Positions 43,175-52,924 are shown, numbered from the stretch's first letter. The stretch: DNA of 57,060 bases from Planctomycetota bacterium (GCA_029260735.1 JAJDCR010000147.1:1-57060), one strand, 5' to 3'. Made by a program: numbers and translations. Notes: generated by a model from the letters alone, not told the origin.

Positions 43175-44110
43175 ATGAATGAAATAATCGAAAAGCATAA
43201 ATTCTATGTCGGTCTGGGAGGCGTTGTCGCTTTATATCTTATTCTATACATGCTGGTCGTTAGCCCCATGTGGAATGATAAACGCAAAGGTATTGATAGA
43301 AAGCTCAAAAGACTTGAAGGTTCAGCTCGTCAACTAGGACAATACCTTGACCCTAGTCGAAATGTTCCTCATCAGGACTTGATTGATTACCACACTCGAC
43401 AGCAAGAAAAATTAACTAAAGATAAAGAGGCGATTCTGCAGTATTTTTCTACTAAAGATGGATACCTTGAGCAGGTTTTTCCTGAAATTAAAGAAGCGGC
43501 CGATGCCGGCAAGGTGGAATTAGCCTACTTTAAAGCGGTTTATTCTAACGAAAAAGGAAATTTGATTAGTAAGTATGTTCAAGGAAATAATATTCAATTT
43601 CCTTCGAGCTTTGATAAATCACCTGCCGTTGTAGTCGAAGAGGTTTTAAATCTTCCTGATAAGGTCATTTTTTCATCTAAAATTTTAGAAACTCAAAAAG
43701 AATTTCAGATGACCAAAGGTTTTTTAGAACTTTTAGAACGCGGTAAACTAAACCTATTAGAAAAATTTGAAAGAAAAAAGGTTTCTCCCCCAAAAGGACA
43801 AGATGATACTTCTTTTTTTACCAAACATGAAGTTACCATTCAAGGAGAAATTGACTTTCAAAATGTACCTCTTTTAGTTCAACAAGTTCTTGTTAATGAA
43901 TTTTTTCTGACAGAGATTAAGAGCGTTGATGTATCTCGTAAAGATTATAGCCCAGAGACAGAAGTCATTTTTGTAAAGTGGGATAAACGAGATAAGGAAG
44001 AGCGGCGACGAGAAGCACAACAAGAACATGAATCGGGCAAAAAGAAAAATAATGTTGCAGTTAAGATTACCCTATCTTGTAATATACTTGACTACAAAAA
44101 CGAAAAATGA
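43175..44110 (+). CDS. PilO-like inner-membrane protein (Amuc_1100-type)
   Basis: A 311-residue bitopic protein with one N-terminal membrane helix (about 12-32, YVGLGGVVALYLILYMLVV), a short periplasmic coiled coil (about 38-90) and a mixed alpha/beta domain ending in strands such as HEVTIQGEIDFQNVPLLVQQVL and VAVKITLSCNIL. This is the layout of PilO and GspM, and in particular of the Akkermansia outer-membrane/pilus-locus protein Amuc_1100. It starts 13 bp after the pilM/N gene and so is translated with it (AGGAG site). It probably pairs with the PilN part to form the inner-membrane alignment ring. Assignment rests on architecture and gene order rather than strong sequence identity. Confidence 0.7.
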   Translation: MNEIIEKHKFYVGLGGVVALYLILYMLVVSPMWNDKRKGIDRKLKRLEGSARQLGQYLDPSRNVPHQDLIDYHTRQQEKLTKDKEAILQYFSTKDGYLEQVFPEIKEAADAGKVELAYFKAVYSNEKGNLISKYVQGNNIQFPSSFDKSPAVVVEEVLNLPDKVIFSSKILETQKEFQMTKGFLELLERGKLNLLEKFERKKVSPPKGQDDTSFFTKHEVTIQGEIDFQNVPLLVQQVLVNEFFLTEIKSVDVSRKDYSPETEVIFVKWDKRDKEERRREAQQEHESGKKKNNVAVKITLSCNILDYKNEK

Positions 44111-44200
44111 GATAATGACGTAAAAATTAGCAGCAATTATAAAATTTATGTTGCTTCTTGTATTCAATACCAGAGGAATACTCCCGATAAAGTTTATTTT

Positions 44201-44244
44201 ATCTAGATATTTAGGCAAAACTTATTTTGTCCAAATATCTAGAT
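44201..44244. promoter_or_regulatory. Perfect 12-bp inverted repeat upstream of the secretin gene
   Basis: ATCTAGATATTT (44201-44212) and AAATATCTAGAT (44233-44244) form a perfect dyad around 20 bp that can itself pair (GGCAAAA with TTTTGTCC). Related half-sites recur downstream near 44260 and 44282 (ATCTGGAATATTTC, ATATAGATATTTCC). It may be an operator array or a stem that sets the secretin's expression apart from pilM/O. Confidence 0.55.
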
Positions 44245-44308
44245 GGAAAATTTGTTTTTATCTGGAATATTTCTAATTATATAGATATTTCCAAATAAGG
44301 GATATGTG

Positions 44309-46963
44309 ATGACTAAGTACAGAACTTTTATCTATGCTCTTGTAGCGTGCTTATGTTCAGCACTTTTTTTCGGCTGTTCCTCTACTCCAGAACCTGCCCC
44401 CGTAAAAAAGCAAGATGCTAACAATGCGCCGAAAAAAGTGGACAAAACAGATGTTTTATTGGCCAAAGAATCTGGTAATGAAGCCAGTGAAGAAAACCTT
44501 AAGCAATTTGAAGACTTTCTTGAAAGAGAGAAGTTAGTCGAGCAAGAGTCTCATTTTTTAGCTCGTCACTATCTTAACACTGCTAAGAAAAATGCGGCCG
44601 AAGGAAAATACGAAGATGCTTATAACTTTGCTCAAGAAGTAATCAATATTGATCCTCAAAACAAAGAAGCATACCATCTTCGTAAGAACTATGGCGAACG
44701 ATTAGGAATTCGTCCGGAAGAAATTTCGGGCCAATACAAAGAAGCTCTTGATCTAGAAAAAGTTAAAATCCAACAACTAGAACTCGAAATTAATAATCGA
44801 ATCGCTCAAGGAAAACGTTATAGTCAAGCAGAAGAATATGGGAAAGCAGTTCCTAAGTTTAAACAAGCTAAAGAACTTATGAAGTTAATGCCCTATAGTT
44901 CTAAAGGCTACGAAAAAAATGCTCAAGAAATCGATTCACTCATTCAGAATTCTGAAGAATCTTATCGATCTCAAGAAGCAGAACGTCTAGCTATTCGTAA
45001 GCAAAACGCAGAAGATGAAGCGAAGCGACAAGAAGCTCAGCGTTTGCAAACTCAAAATGAAAAGATTAGTCATCTTTTTCGTAAAGCAAATCTTTCTTTT
45101 GAACGTGAAAGATATGAATTAGCGCAAAGATTTTGCGACCAAATTCTGCTTATGGATCCTGATAATGCAAAAGCAGATTCTCTTCGTAGATTGATTAAAG
45201 AAGCGAACTATTCTAAAATTGATCAAAATAACAAGAGCCGTTATTTGGAAGAGTGGAAAAAAACCTTCGCACGAGTAGATGAAGATGCTCTTCCTGAGGG
45301 AGGAATCGTTAAGTTTCCTAATCTAAAGAGATGGCAAGAAATTGAAAAACGAGCAGAAGGCCAAGAAAGAGAAGCTCTTGTCGAAGATAGCCCTGAAACT
45401 CGCAGCACCAAGAATAGACTAGAAACCGAAGTTCTTAGTATGGACTTCAGTGAAGCTCCTTTAACGGAAGTGGTTGACTTCTTAGTGACAACCACAGGTA
45501 TTAATATCATTATGGACCCTGCGATTTACAAAGAGTATCCTGAAGAGGAAGCCCTTCAAGTAGATCTAACCGTCAATAAATTGAAGTTAAAATCTATTCT
45601 TGAGCTAATCCTAACCTTGAAAGGTTTGGACTATCGAATTGAAAATGGTGTTGTCATCATTTCAACGACCAAAAGAACAGGTGAAAAACCGGTTCTCCAT
45701 ATTTACGATGTCAATGACATCACCGGTGACCTACCTGACTTTGCTGCTCCTGAAATCAATCTAGTTGCAGTAAGTGGAAATGATGAGCTTAGTGGAGTTG
45801 AGTTGATTGAAGCAGATGAACCTACTGGCGTAGGAATCACCGAAGAGCAACTCACTGATCTGATAAAGCAAAACATTGCCAAGAACAGCTGGGATTTAGC
45901 GGAACGTTCTATTGACACTCGTAGCGGAACTCTTATTGTTCGCCAAACCAAATCGGTTCACTCTCAACTACAAACTCTTCTGAGCGATCTTCGTAAATCT
46001 ACAGGATTGCTAGTTACTATCGAAGTGCGTTATGTCCAAGTGCAAAATGACTTCTTAGAAGATGTTGGAGTTGACTGGAGAAGTTTAGGAGCGGTTGACC
46101 TTGATGGAGTTAACGAAAATGCAGAGCCGACTGGCTTAGTTGCCCAAGACCGTGGAACCGATTTAGCTTTCCGTGGACTCGACGATGTTATTTTCAACAA
46201 CCAAATCAACCGAGGCGCAGGTGGCTTCTTTAATAGTGAAAATGTCGAAACTCGTCAACGAGTGGAAAACATCTTCAACAACACCTTTGGTGGTAATGAT
46301 CTTCAACCTACTGGTGGTTTAACTGCACAAATCGCTTACATTGATGATGTTGAACTCCAAGCTATCTTGCGTGCCGTTCGTAAGAGCAACCGTAGCAATC
46401 AAGTCGATAGTATTAGACTTACTGTTTTCAATACTCAAAGAGCGAATGTAGCACTTGTTACTCAAACTGCTTACATTCAAGATTTTGATGTTGAAATTGC
46501 TACAAATGCGACTATTGCGGATCCTATTATTGGAACAATCCAAGAAGGTCTTGTTTTGGATGTACGCCCTATCATCAGCGCTGACCGTAAATACATTACG
46601 ATGGAACTTCAGCCTACCTTGGCGGAAATTGATGACTTGCGTAACTTCACCACTCAGCTAGCTTCAGGACAAGGTAACAACGCTGCAACAGCTGTTACTA
46701 TCCAACTTCCTGATATTAGAATGAGCAAAATCAAAACTACTGTAACTATTCCTGATGGTGGTACATTGATTATTGGTGGTTTGGCAGAGTTGGCCAGAGA
46801 TGATTTTAAATCAGATATCCCTTTTATCTCTGATATCCCACTTTTGTCTTTTGTTACCTCTCGTAAAGGTACTTTCTCTGATCGAAAATCTCTCTTGTTG
46901 CTTGTAAGAGCACAAATTACTTCGATGGAAGAGTTAGAGCCCAAAAGCGGTTTCAATCGTTAA
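44309..46963 (+). CDS. Secretin with N-terminal TPR region (PilQ/GspD-type lipoprotein)
   Basis: An 884-residue outer-membrane secretin. A lipoprotein signal (SALFFGC, Cys23) is followed by a helical TPR-like region (about 65-330; ARHYLNTAKKNAAEGKYEDAYNFAQEVINIDP), a secretin N0/STN-like domain (about 375-455, VLSMDFSEAPLTEVVDFLV), an N1-type domain and the conserved secretin barrel (about 570-875; LVTIEVRYVQVQNDFLEDVGVDW, TVTIPDGGTLIIGGL, PFISDIPLLSFV). TPR-fused secretins of this kind are known from PVC bacteria (Amuc_1098-type). It forms the gated pore for a pilus or secreted substrates. The ATG is preferred to the adjacent GTG at 44306, with TAAGG 8 nt upstream. A strong terminator follows. 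Confidence 0.88.
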   Translation: MTKYRTFIYALVACLCSALFFGCSSTPEPAPVKKQDANNAPKKVDKTDVLLAKESGNEASEENLKQFEDFLEREKLVEQESHFLARHYLNTAKKNAAEGKYEDAYNFAQEVINIDPQNKEAYHLRKNYGERLGIRPEEISGQYKEALDLEKVKIQQLELEINNRIAQGKRYSQAEEYGKAVPKFKQAKELMKLMPYSSKGYEKNAQEIDSLIQNSEESYRSQEAERLAIRKQNAEDEAKRQEAQRLQTQNEKISHLFRKANLSFERERYELAQRFCDQILLMDPDNAKADSLRRLIKEANYSKIDQNNKSRYLEEWKKTFARVDEDALPEGGIVKFPNLKRWQEIEKRAEGQEREALVEDSPETRSTKNRLETEVLSMDFSEAPLTEVVDFLVTTTGINIIMDPAIYKEYPEEEALQVDLTVNKLKLKSILELILTLKGLDYRIENGVVIISTTKRTGEKPVLHIYDVNDITGDLPDFAAPEINLVAVSGNDELSGVELIEADEPTGVGITEEQLTDLIKQNIAKNSWDLAERSIDTRSGTLIVRQTKSVHSQLQTLLSDLRKSTGLLVTIEVRYVQVQNDFLEDVGVDWRSLGAVDLDGVNENAEPTGLVAQDRGTDLAFRGLDDVIFNNQINRGAGGFFNSENVETRQRVENIFNNTFGGNDLQPTGGLTAQIAYIDDVELQAILRAVRKSNRSNQVDSIRLTVFNTQRANVALVTQTAYIQDFDVEIATNATIADPIIGTIQEGLVLDVRPIISADRKYITMELQPTLAEIDDLRNFTTQLASGQGNNAATAVTIQLPDIRMSKIKTTVTIPDGGTLIIGGLAELARDDFKSDIPFISDIPLLSFVTSRKGTFSDRKSLLLLVRAQITSMEELEPKSGFNR

Positions 46964-46988
46964 TCACAATTTTCGGTAAATAAAAAAA

Positions 46989-47020
46989 AGAGAGCCATTT
47001 TATGGCTCTCTTTTTTTTTT
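46989..47020 (+). terminator. Rho-independent terminator of the pilus operon
   Basis: A perfect 9-bp stem AGAGAGCCA/TGGCTCTCT (46989-46997 with 47003-47011) has a 5-nt loop and a run of ten T, 26 bp after the secretin stop. Confidence 0.92.
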
Positions 47021-47106
47021 GGGTTTTTTTTGGTCTTACCGTCGCGTAGCGACCGTAAAACCAAATTTCTTATCTCAACCCCAATCCCTCTCAACCCCAA
47101 TCCCGC

Positions 47107-49491
47107 TCAATCCCCCCAAATTCTCTCGACCACAAATAAAATCAAAGCCAGTCCCAATAAAATTTGCCTAGCTCCTTCCTTTTCTTTTTTCTCCTCAGAA
47201 GGGAAATTTGTCTCTGGGGGAGGTTTTTTTTCACATTTCCCTAAAAAGCGGTATTCGAGAGGGTAAGGAACAAGGTAATTTAGAAGAACTTGCTCTTTCT
47301 TTTGTTCTCCTACGTAGCTTTCCCAGAGAAGTTGGTGTTTTCCTTTATCAGGTAAGGGGAGAAGAGCTTGGTATTGATCGATTCCTTTGTTCTTTAAATC
47401 ATAGCTTTGTTTGTTTAGAACGATTTTTCCTGGGGAGGAAGTTTCACTTTGAACTGTGACTTTGAGTTGATTTTCTGTTGGCTCTATTTGAATTGAGGAA
47501 GGAGGTGAAGCGGTGAGCCATTGGCAAGTGTAGTTGATGATATTCGAGGCGGGCAGAGAGCCGTACCAGTTGGAATCAGAAGGGTCGGTTGTTAAAACAG
47601 CCGTTTTTCCTAGCTTATAGTACCCTAAGGCGAGGAGAGGATCTTCGTCGTTTGTTTGAAGAGGGATGAGGGCATGGGATTTAGGTTTCACTCGGACAAC
47701 TTGATTTACTGTTTTAGCAAGAGATAGCTCTAGAGGAGGGAAAAGATTTATATCTACTCCTGCTTGGGTTGTTTTAGGGATTTTTGTGATAAGAGAACGA
47801 TTGAGCCAGCGAAAATCACCTAATAAGATCTCTGTGAATGAATCGGGCTGAGCATGATAGTATTTTCCCTTTGCTCTATGAGCGATTTTCCTTAGGAGTT
47901 CTTCTTGGTCGGAACCTGTGGAAACGACAGATATCGTAGCGTTGAGATTCCTGATTTTTTCGGCTATTTCCAGAATAGAGTTTTCCTGCGACTTATCAGA
48001 AAGTCCATCAGAAATTAAAAGTATATGTTTTCGGGGAGATTTTCTCGTCAATATCTCACTATAGGCTTTGGATAAAGCTACCTCTATATTGGTTGAGCCG
48101 TGAGGAAATATGCTTTTAAGAATTCTTTTTATTGTTTTTACTTGGAGAGAGGCTTTGTTCCACCGTAAATCGATGTGGCAAAGGTCGGCAAAGCTGAGCA
48201 AGGCTAATTCATTGTCGCCAGGTATTTCTTCTCCCAATCGGTAAATGGCCTCTTTCGCTAATTCTATTTTAGAGCTTGTTTTCCAGGAATGTGCCATGCT
48301 CCCTGACCGATCTAGAAGGATCATTAGGGCCAATGGCTCTTGGCTTTCGGGTAAACACCAAACGGGAAGAGTTTTCTCTAAGAGAGTTCCTCCATAACCT
48401 CCTGGTCCTAAAGTTTTTTCACTTCCGAGCATAAAAAGACTTCCTCCCAAAGCAACGTATTTTTCTAAAAAGGTCAAAGCTGGAGCTAGTTCTTTTTTTT
48501 CCATTTGGGAGATGATGATAAGAGGAGTTTTTTGAGGTGTTATAGAAGAGAAGGAAAATTCGGAGAAAGAAATTGTTTTTGTTATAAAATCTGGAACTGG
48601 AGGTATCTTTTGTCCCAAGACTAAAATAGTGGATTTTTCTTTAACCTGAACTATGAATTGGTATTCATTATTTTCTGTGCACGGTTCGTTAAATCCTTCT
48701 CGTTCAATGGTGGCTCGAATTGTCTCTTGACCAGTTTTACTCACCTGGAAACCACAATCTAAGCGGTATTGTCCCGAAGCTTCGATTTGAAAAACTTGCC
48801 GGGTATATTTTTGAGAAGACTGTAAGTGTAAAATATATGTTCCAGGGTCTGTAACTCGAACAATGGCTTCTCCTGAAATATATGAATTCAAGGGAGCACT
48901 CAGGGGGAAGCTTAGAGCGAGGATGGCACTATCGGAAAAATTTTGAGGAGGAGAAAGAAAATGCCATTTAATGGAAATCCTTTTCTCTTGGAGTTTTTTT
49001 TCCCAGAAAGAGGGCAGTTCTCTGAAGAAACCATCCGAAAAGATGATTAGACGTTTTTCACTTTGAGGAGGAAAACTGGTTATTGCTTTCTCTAAAGCAA
49101 AGAGTAGGTTTGTTTGCTCTCTCTCTTGAGGAAAGTTAGCTAAGGAATTCTTTTTTCCAGCATAATCTAGAGGAAGAGCCCACGGAGTCGTCTCAGCAAA
49201 GTAGAGGGCTCCTATTTTATCCTTAGGATCTAAGGATTGTCGGATGTTCTCCATTTTTTTGGCATAAGCGGAGTGTAGGTGGGATTCGTTCTCGTAAGGA
49301 GTAAGAATACTAGCCGAAGTATCCAGTAAAACAATTACGCAGGGATTTTCTTTTTCGTTTCCCAAGGGAGGAAAAAGAGAAAAGAGCAATAAACTAAGGA
49401 TGCTTCCTCGGAGAAAAACTGTTTTAAGAGAGGTCGCTGTTAGTTTAGCCAACAAGAATCCCAAAACAAGAATGAGTAAGGAGTAGATCAA
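47107..49491 (-). CDS. Membrane protein with two vWA domains
   Basis: A 794-residue protein with two N-terminal membrane helices (about 1-15 and 22-42), a first von Willebrand A domain with MIDAS motif DTSAS (about residue 56), a second vWA with a complete MIDAS (DRSGS near 395, then GSTN and ISDG), a beta-rich C-terminal part and a final membrane helix (QILLGLALILFVVERIW). Metal-dependent adhesion sites suggest ligand binding in the periplasm. Related BatA-like or glutamine-amidotransferase-class vWA proteins of planctomycetes have the same outline. The start is TTG with a poor ribosome site, 12 bp after the upstream stop, so it is read with the upstream genes. MoxR ATPases usually serve vWA proteins; one is encoded elsewhere in the window. 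Confidence 0.78.
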   Translation of the reverse strand: MIYSLLILVLGFLLAKLTATSLKTVFLRGSILSLLLFSLFPPLGNEKENPCVIVLLDTSASILTPYENESHLHSAYAKKMENIRQSLDPKDKIGALYFAETTPWALPLDYAGKKNSLANFPQEREQTNLLFALEKAITSFPPQSEKRLIIFSDGFFRELPSFWEKKLQEKRISIKWHFLSPPQNFSDSAILALSFPLSAPLNSYISGEAIVRVTDPGTYILHLQSSQKYTRQVFQIEASGQYRLDCGFQVSKTGQETIRATIEREGFNEPCTENNEYQFIVQVKEKSTILVLGQKIPPVPDFITKTISFSEFSFSSITPQKTPLIIISQMEKKELAPALTFLEKYVALGGSLFMLGSEKTLGPGGYGGTLLEKTLPVWCLPESQEPLALMILLDRSGSMAHSWKTSSKIELAKEAIYRLGEEIPGDNELALLSFADLCHIDLRWNKASLQVKTIKRILKSIFPHGSTNIEVALSKAYSEILTRKSPRKHILLISDGLSDKSQENSILEIAEKIRNLNATISVVSTGSDQEELLRKIAHRAKGKYYHAQPDSFTEILLGDFRWLNRSLITKIPKTTQAGVDINLFPPLELSLAKTVNQVVRVKPKSHALIPLQTNDEDPLLALGYYKLGKTAVLTTDPSDSNWYGSLPASNIINYTCQWLTASPPSSIQIEPTENQLKVTVQSETSSPGKIVLNKQSYDLKNKGIDQYQALLPLPDKGKHQLLWESYVGEQKKEQVLLNYLVPYPLEYRFLGKCEKKPPPETNFPSEEKKEKEGARQILLGLALILFVVERIWGD

Positions 49492-49503
49492 TAAGGTTTT
49501 ATC

Positions 49504-52083
49504 CTATCGGGAAGAAGATTTTTCTTTTTCAATTACACGGGCATTATCTACTGTCATTTGCCACAAAGTACCCAGGGGAGCTAAACCAAAAAAACCTACT
49601 TTTAGTTTTTTGGCTTGGTCTAAGGATAAACGGATTTTGTCTAATTGAGCTATTTCTTGCCCATCAACTTGCAGAAATATATGATTATTTTCCCCCAGCT
49701 CGATTCCTAAACTATAAGAATTTTTCCCTTCCTTGATCAGAGCAGCTTCTTCGGAAGAAAGCTCTTGCCATTCCCATTTTTCTTCTGTTGCAATGGCGTA
49801 AGCCCATTTTTTTTCTGTGTTTTTACCAAAATAGAAACCTTTTTTTCCATTGGCTTGGCTGATAAAAATACCTTGGGCTAGCAAAACAGAATAAACATTT
49901 TCGATTTCTCCTGAAAAACGAACAAAGTTTTTCCCTTCGATTGTGCGAGATAGTTGAGTTGGCTGAGCTTGGACTTGTTGGCCCGTAAAAAGGACTTTTT
50001 TATTCTGTAGTTTAAGGAGAACTCCAAACCCTTCCTCTTCTTGCCAACCACGAAGAATTTGATCTCCGTTAGCTCGACTAAAGGAGTCATTCCAAAAAAC
50101 GCGCTGGGAGTTTTCTAAAATTTTAGCTCGAATTTTTTGAGTGTAGATGTCTTCTGGAGCAAAGATAAGAATTTTATCGAGATGAGAAATGGCTCGAGTG
50201 TGCTCGCCTGATTGTTGAAAAATATAAGCTAGTAGTTTGTGAGTAAAAACACTTTTTGAGTCTGTTTTCAGGGCTTTCTGTAGATGTTCTTCTACCTTTG
50301 TGAAATTATTTTGAGAAATAAAATTCCAGGCAAGTGAGCTATAAATATAGGCTTGCTCTGATGGTGAAAGGTAGTCTTTGCGCTTGAGAGCTTCTTGGAA
50401 GTAGCGAATAGCATCGGGATAGTTTCTGCTTTCACTAGAAACAATGGCTAAACGTAGGAGAGATTGCAAAAAGGTAAAGTCTACGTCGAGAGCTTTCCTA
50501 TATGCTTGATAAGCTTGAGATATATTTGAGTCTTCCCCTGAACGAAGAATTTCTCCTTGCCAATAATGAGCGAGAAGATTGTTCTTATCTATCTGAAGAG
50601 ACTTTTGAAGAAGCTTTTGAACAGTCTCTAGGTTATCACTAGGATTATTCTGATAAGTTATGTAGGCTAAAGTTGCCAAGATTTGCCCGCTCTGAGGGTG
50701 ATAGAGTTTGTTCTCGACTATTTGCTTTAAAAGCTCTTGGGCTCTTGATAAAGCTCCTCCGGCAGCATAAACTAAAGCTAGATTGAAAAAAGCATTCGAA
50801 GATCCTTGCTCGTAGGCATTCTTTAGCTCAGCTTGGGCATTTTCTAAATCTCCTTGAAGATAAAAAACGACTCCCTTGAGGTTTTGAATTTCTGGTAAAA
50901 ACTCTTTCTTTTGAGATGCTTTATCACAAGAAAGAAGACATTGCTCCAGTTGATTTTCTTGGAGAGCTAGGCGTGCTCGCCAGTATTCAAAGTCAGGAAA
51001 GTTTGGATAAATATTAGCTAGTTGCTCCAAGTACTTTTTCATTTCTGAAAATTGACCTAATTCAAACTCAATCTGGAGACGCAAAGCCCAACTTGTTCGG
51101 TCAACGCATTTTCTTAAAGTTTTTTGAGCTAAATGGAGTAAGCCGAGTTGATTTTGCAGCCTTGCCTGAGGATACCACAGATCTTCTTGGCCTAGACCTC
51201 GGTTCTCTGCTTGTAAGTAAACTCGATAAGCTTTTTCATACTCTAATTGAGAAAGATAGTACTGAGCTAAGCTAAGATAAATATCTAGCGATTTGGGATT
51301 GTTTTTAAGACATTCCTCAAACAGAGCTATGGCCATTTCTGGAAAATTTAGTTCTCCAAAGGCTTGGGCTAAAGTTATTCTCTTTTCAATGTTTTGAGTA
51401 GAAGCTTTCTTTCTTTCTTGGAGGCAAATTTCTTCCAAAGAGATGATGTGCTCAATTTTGCTAATTCGCTCCATTGGCAAGGTATAGTTCGAGTACTCCT
51501 TACCTTTTTGGACACTAATAATCACTTCTTGAGGGGTTTCTCGGATGATTTTTCCTTGATAACTGCGGGAATTTGTCATCTGAACATAGTCTTGTTCGCG
51601 CACTTGTTTTTCAAGGGTTTGGGCAAGTTTACCTTTCTCAATGCTAGTTGTTTGGGCTTTCTTCCATACTTCTATTTCTCCTTCTACCAATATAGGAGAA
51701 AAAGGTTTTTCGGGAAAACTTCGCCAATGAATTCGACTAGGAGCAGGAAGAGGAGGGATAATTATGCCAGCAAATCTTTCTAAAGAAGGAAGCTCCAAAA
51801 CTAAAGGAGGCAATCGATTTCTATCGTAAACGCGCCGGAAAGGATCTCTTTGGGAGCCGGCCCAATACGAATAAAAAGATTCTTCTACAAAAATGTTTCT
51901 GGGCTGAGCTTGAAAATATTGTTTTCCGTTATTTTTCGCTAGAGGAGCAACCATTATATTTTGAGGATAAGATTTTCTATAGGATTGGTATAGAGTCCAT
52001 ACACTAAGACTCAAGATAAGAAAAAAGAGAATTTGCTCTTTTTTTAAGCGTTGGTTTAAATCGGCGTATCGTTTGGCTTCCAT
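49504..52083 (-). CDS. Membrane-anchored PilP-like / TPR / LamG-like protein
   Basis: An 859-residue protein. One membrane helix (about 17-35, ILFFLILSLSVWTLYQS) is followed by a periplasmic segment with SQRDPFRRVYDRNRLPPL (about 85-105), the RDPF-plus-proline pattern of PilP/GspC proteins. A small SH3-like repeat comes next (YQGKIIRETPQEVIISVQKGKEY near 195), then more than ten TPRs (about 245-640) and a C-terminal beta-sandwich of LamG type (about 660-850, ending GTLWQMTVDNARVIE). A start at 52152 would overlap the upstream gene and is less likely. It follows the PilO-like gene, so it probably belongs to a pilus-like inner-membrane complex, with the TPR and LamG-like parts as added interaction surfaces. 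Confidence 0.7.
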   Translation of the reverse strand: MEAKRYADLNQRLKKEQILFFLILSLSVWTLYQSYRKSYPQNIMVAPLAKNNGKQYFQAQPRNIFVEESFYSYWAGSQRDPFRRVYDRNRLPPLVLELPSLERFAGIIIPPLPAPSRIHWRSFPEKPFSPILVEGEIEVWKKAQTTSIEKGKLAQTLEKQVREQDYVQMTNSRSYQGKIIRETPQEVIISVQKGKEYSNYTLPMERISKIEHIISLEEICLQERKKASTQNIEKRITLAQAFGELNFPEMAIALFEECLKNNPKSLDIYLSLAQYYLSQLEYEKAYRVYLQAENRGLGQEDLWYPQARLQNQLGLLHLAQKTLRKCVDRTSWALRLQIEFELGQFSEMKKYLEQLANIYPNFPDFEYWRARLALQENQLEQCLLSCDKASQKKEFLPEIQNLKGVVFYLQGDLENAQAELKNAYEQGSSNAFFNLALVYAAGGALSRAQELLKQIVENKLYHPQSGQILATLAYITYQNNPSDNLETVQKLLQKSLQIDKNNLLAHYWQGEILRSGEDSNISQAYQAYRKALDVDFTFLQSLLRLAIVSSESRNYPDAIRYFQEALKRKDYLSPSEQAYIYSSLAWNFISQNNFTKVEEHLQKALKTDSKSVFTHKLLAYIFQQSGEHTRAISHLDKILIFAPEDIYTQKIRAKILENSQRVFWNDSFSRANGDQILRGWQEEEGFGVLLKLQNKKVLFTGQQVQAQPTQLSRTIEGKNFVRFSGEIENVYSVLLAQGIFISQANGKKGFYFGKNTEKKWAYAIATEEKWEWQELSSEEAALIKEGKNSYSLGIELGENNHIFLQVDGQEIAQLDKIRLSLDQAKKLKVGFFGLAPLGTLWQMTVDNARVIEKEKSSSR

Positions 52084-52102
52084 AGTCGTTTTGTCCGAGT
52101 TT

Positions 52103-52924
52103 CTAGTAACGTTTCCAAATCGGAACGGAGCTGCTGTTTTCGCTGCTATCATCTTTATTTTGAGGCTGAATAGGAGCCTGAGGAGAAATAGATAAAGCAG
52201 AGAGACTTAAAGTTGTTTTAATTAGAGAAGGCGATGAAGATGAAGTAGATGTTCTTTCGAACGTGGCTTTTTCTATTGAAAAAAAAGCTTTTTTATTTTG
52301 CTGAGGCTGCGAAAGCAAATGAATGGCTTTCATGGCAAAATGCAAAGAGGAAGTGAACTCAATGTCTAGTTGATAGAAATTTAAAAAAGCAGGGCTTACT
52401 TCTTCTAGACTTTTATGTTGCAATTGAGACACAGAAAAGGGACTTTGGTTTTGTTCTGCTAAATCCAAAAAGGAAGAAAGAAGTTGGTTAACTAAGTTTA
52501 AATGGTCGTAGTAGCGAGGAGTAATGGCATCAATTTGCTCGCTAAAACCTAGATTACTATTAAATTGTATCCCCAGGCGATTGGCTCTGGTCGCCAACTG
52601 ATTTGATTTCTCTTGGAGATTTCCCCGAAAAGCAATTTTACTGGTATTGGCTTCTTTTTCGGGAGAATAGTGAATGGTTTTCAGCAGTTGAGAAAAATTA
52701 TTCTCAACTGATTCCCCTTCTTCGCTTATCTTGATTAAAAGATCTTCTTCGGGAGGGTACTCTTCTTGGTAGAGTTGGTCGATCGCTGCGTGCAAGTATT
52801 GGATTTGCTGTTTACTTTTGTCGATTTTTTTGTAGTTGGGATTGAGCAAAAAAGAAGAGACTATCCAGTAAGTAATAAGTAGTCCCAAAGTGAGTCGAAT
52901 AAATCTCTTATGTTGTTGGTACAT
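52103..52924 (-). CDS. PilO-like bitopic membrane protein (second copy in the window)
   Basis: A 273-residue protein with a basic N-terminus, one membrane helix (about 9-28, LTLGLLITYWIVSSFLL), a coiled coil (about 35-90), a compact periplasmic domain and a Ser/Pro-rich tail (about 225-273). The layout is that of PilO/GspM and similar to the protein at 43175-44110, although identity is low. The ATG at 52924 has GAGGA 7 nt upstream; the longest frame starts 6 codons earlier and is rejected. It precedes the PilP-like gene, matching the pilO-pilP order of type IV pilus operons. No PilM or PilN homologue accompanies it here, so it may share those of the other cluster. Confidence 0.62.
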   Translation of the reverse strand: MYQQHKRFIRLTLGLLITYWIVSSFLLNPNYKKIDKSKQQIQYLHAAIDQLYQEEYPPEEDLLIKISEEGESVENNFSQLLKTIHYSPEKEANTSKIAFRGNLQEKSNQLATRANRLGIQFNSNLGFSEQIDAITPRYYDHLNLVNQLLSSFLDLAEQNQSPFSVSQLQHKSLEEVSPAFLNFYQLDIEFTSSLHFAMKAIHLLSQPQQNKKAFFSIEKATFERTSTSSSSPSLIKTTLSLSALSISPQAPIQPQNKDDSSENSSSVPIWKRY

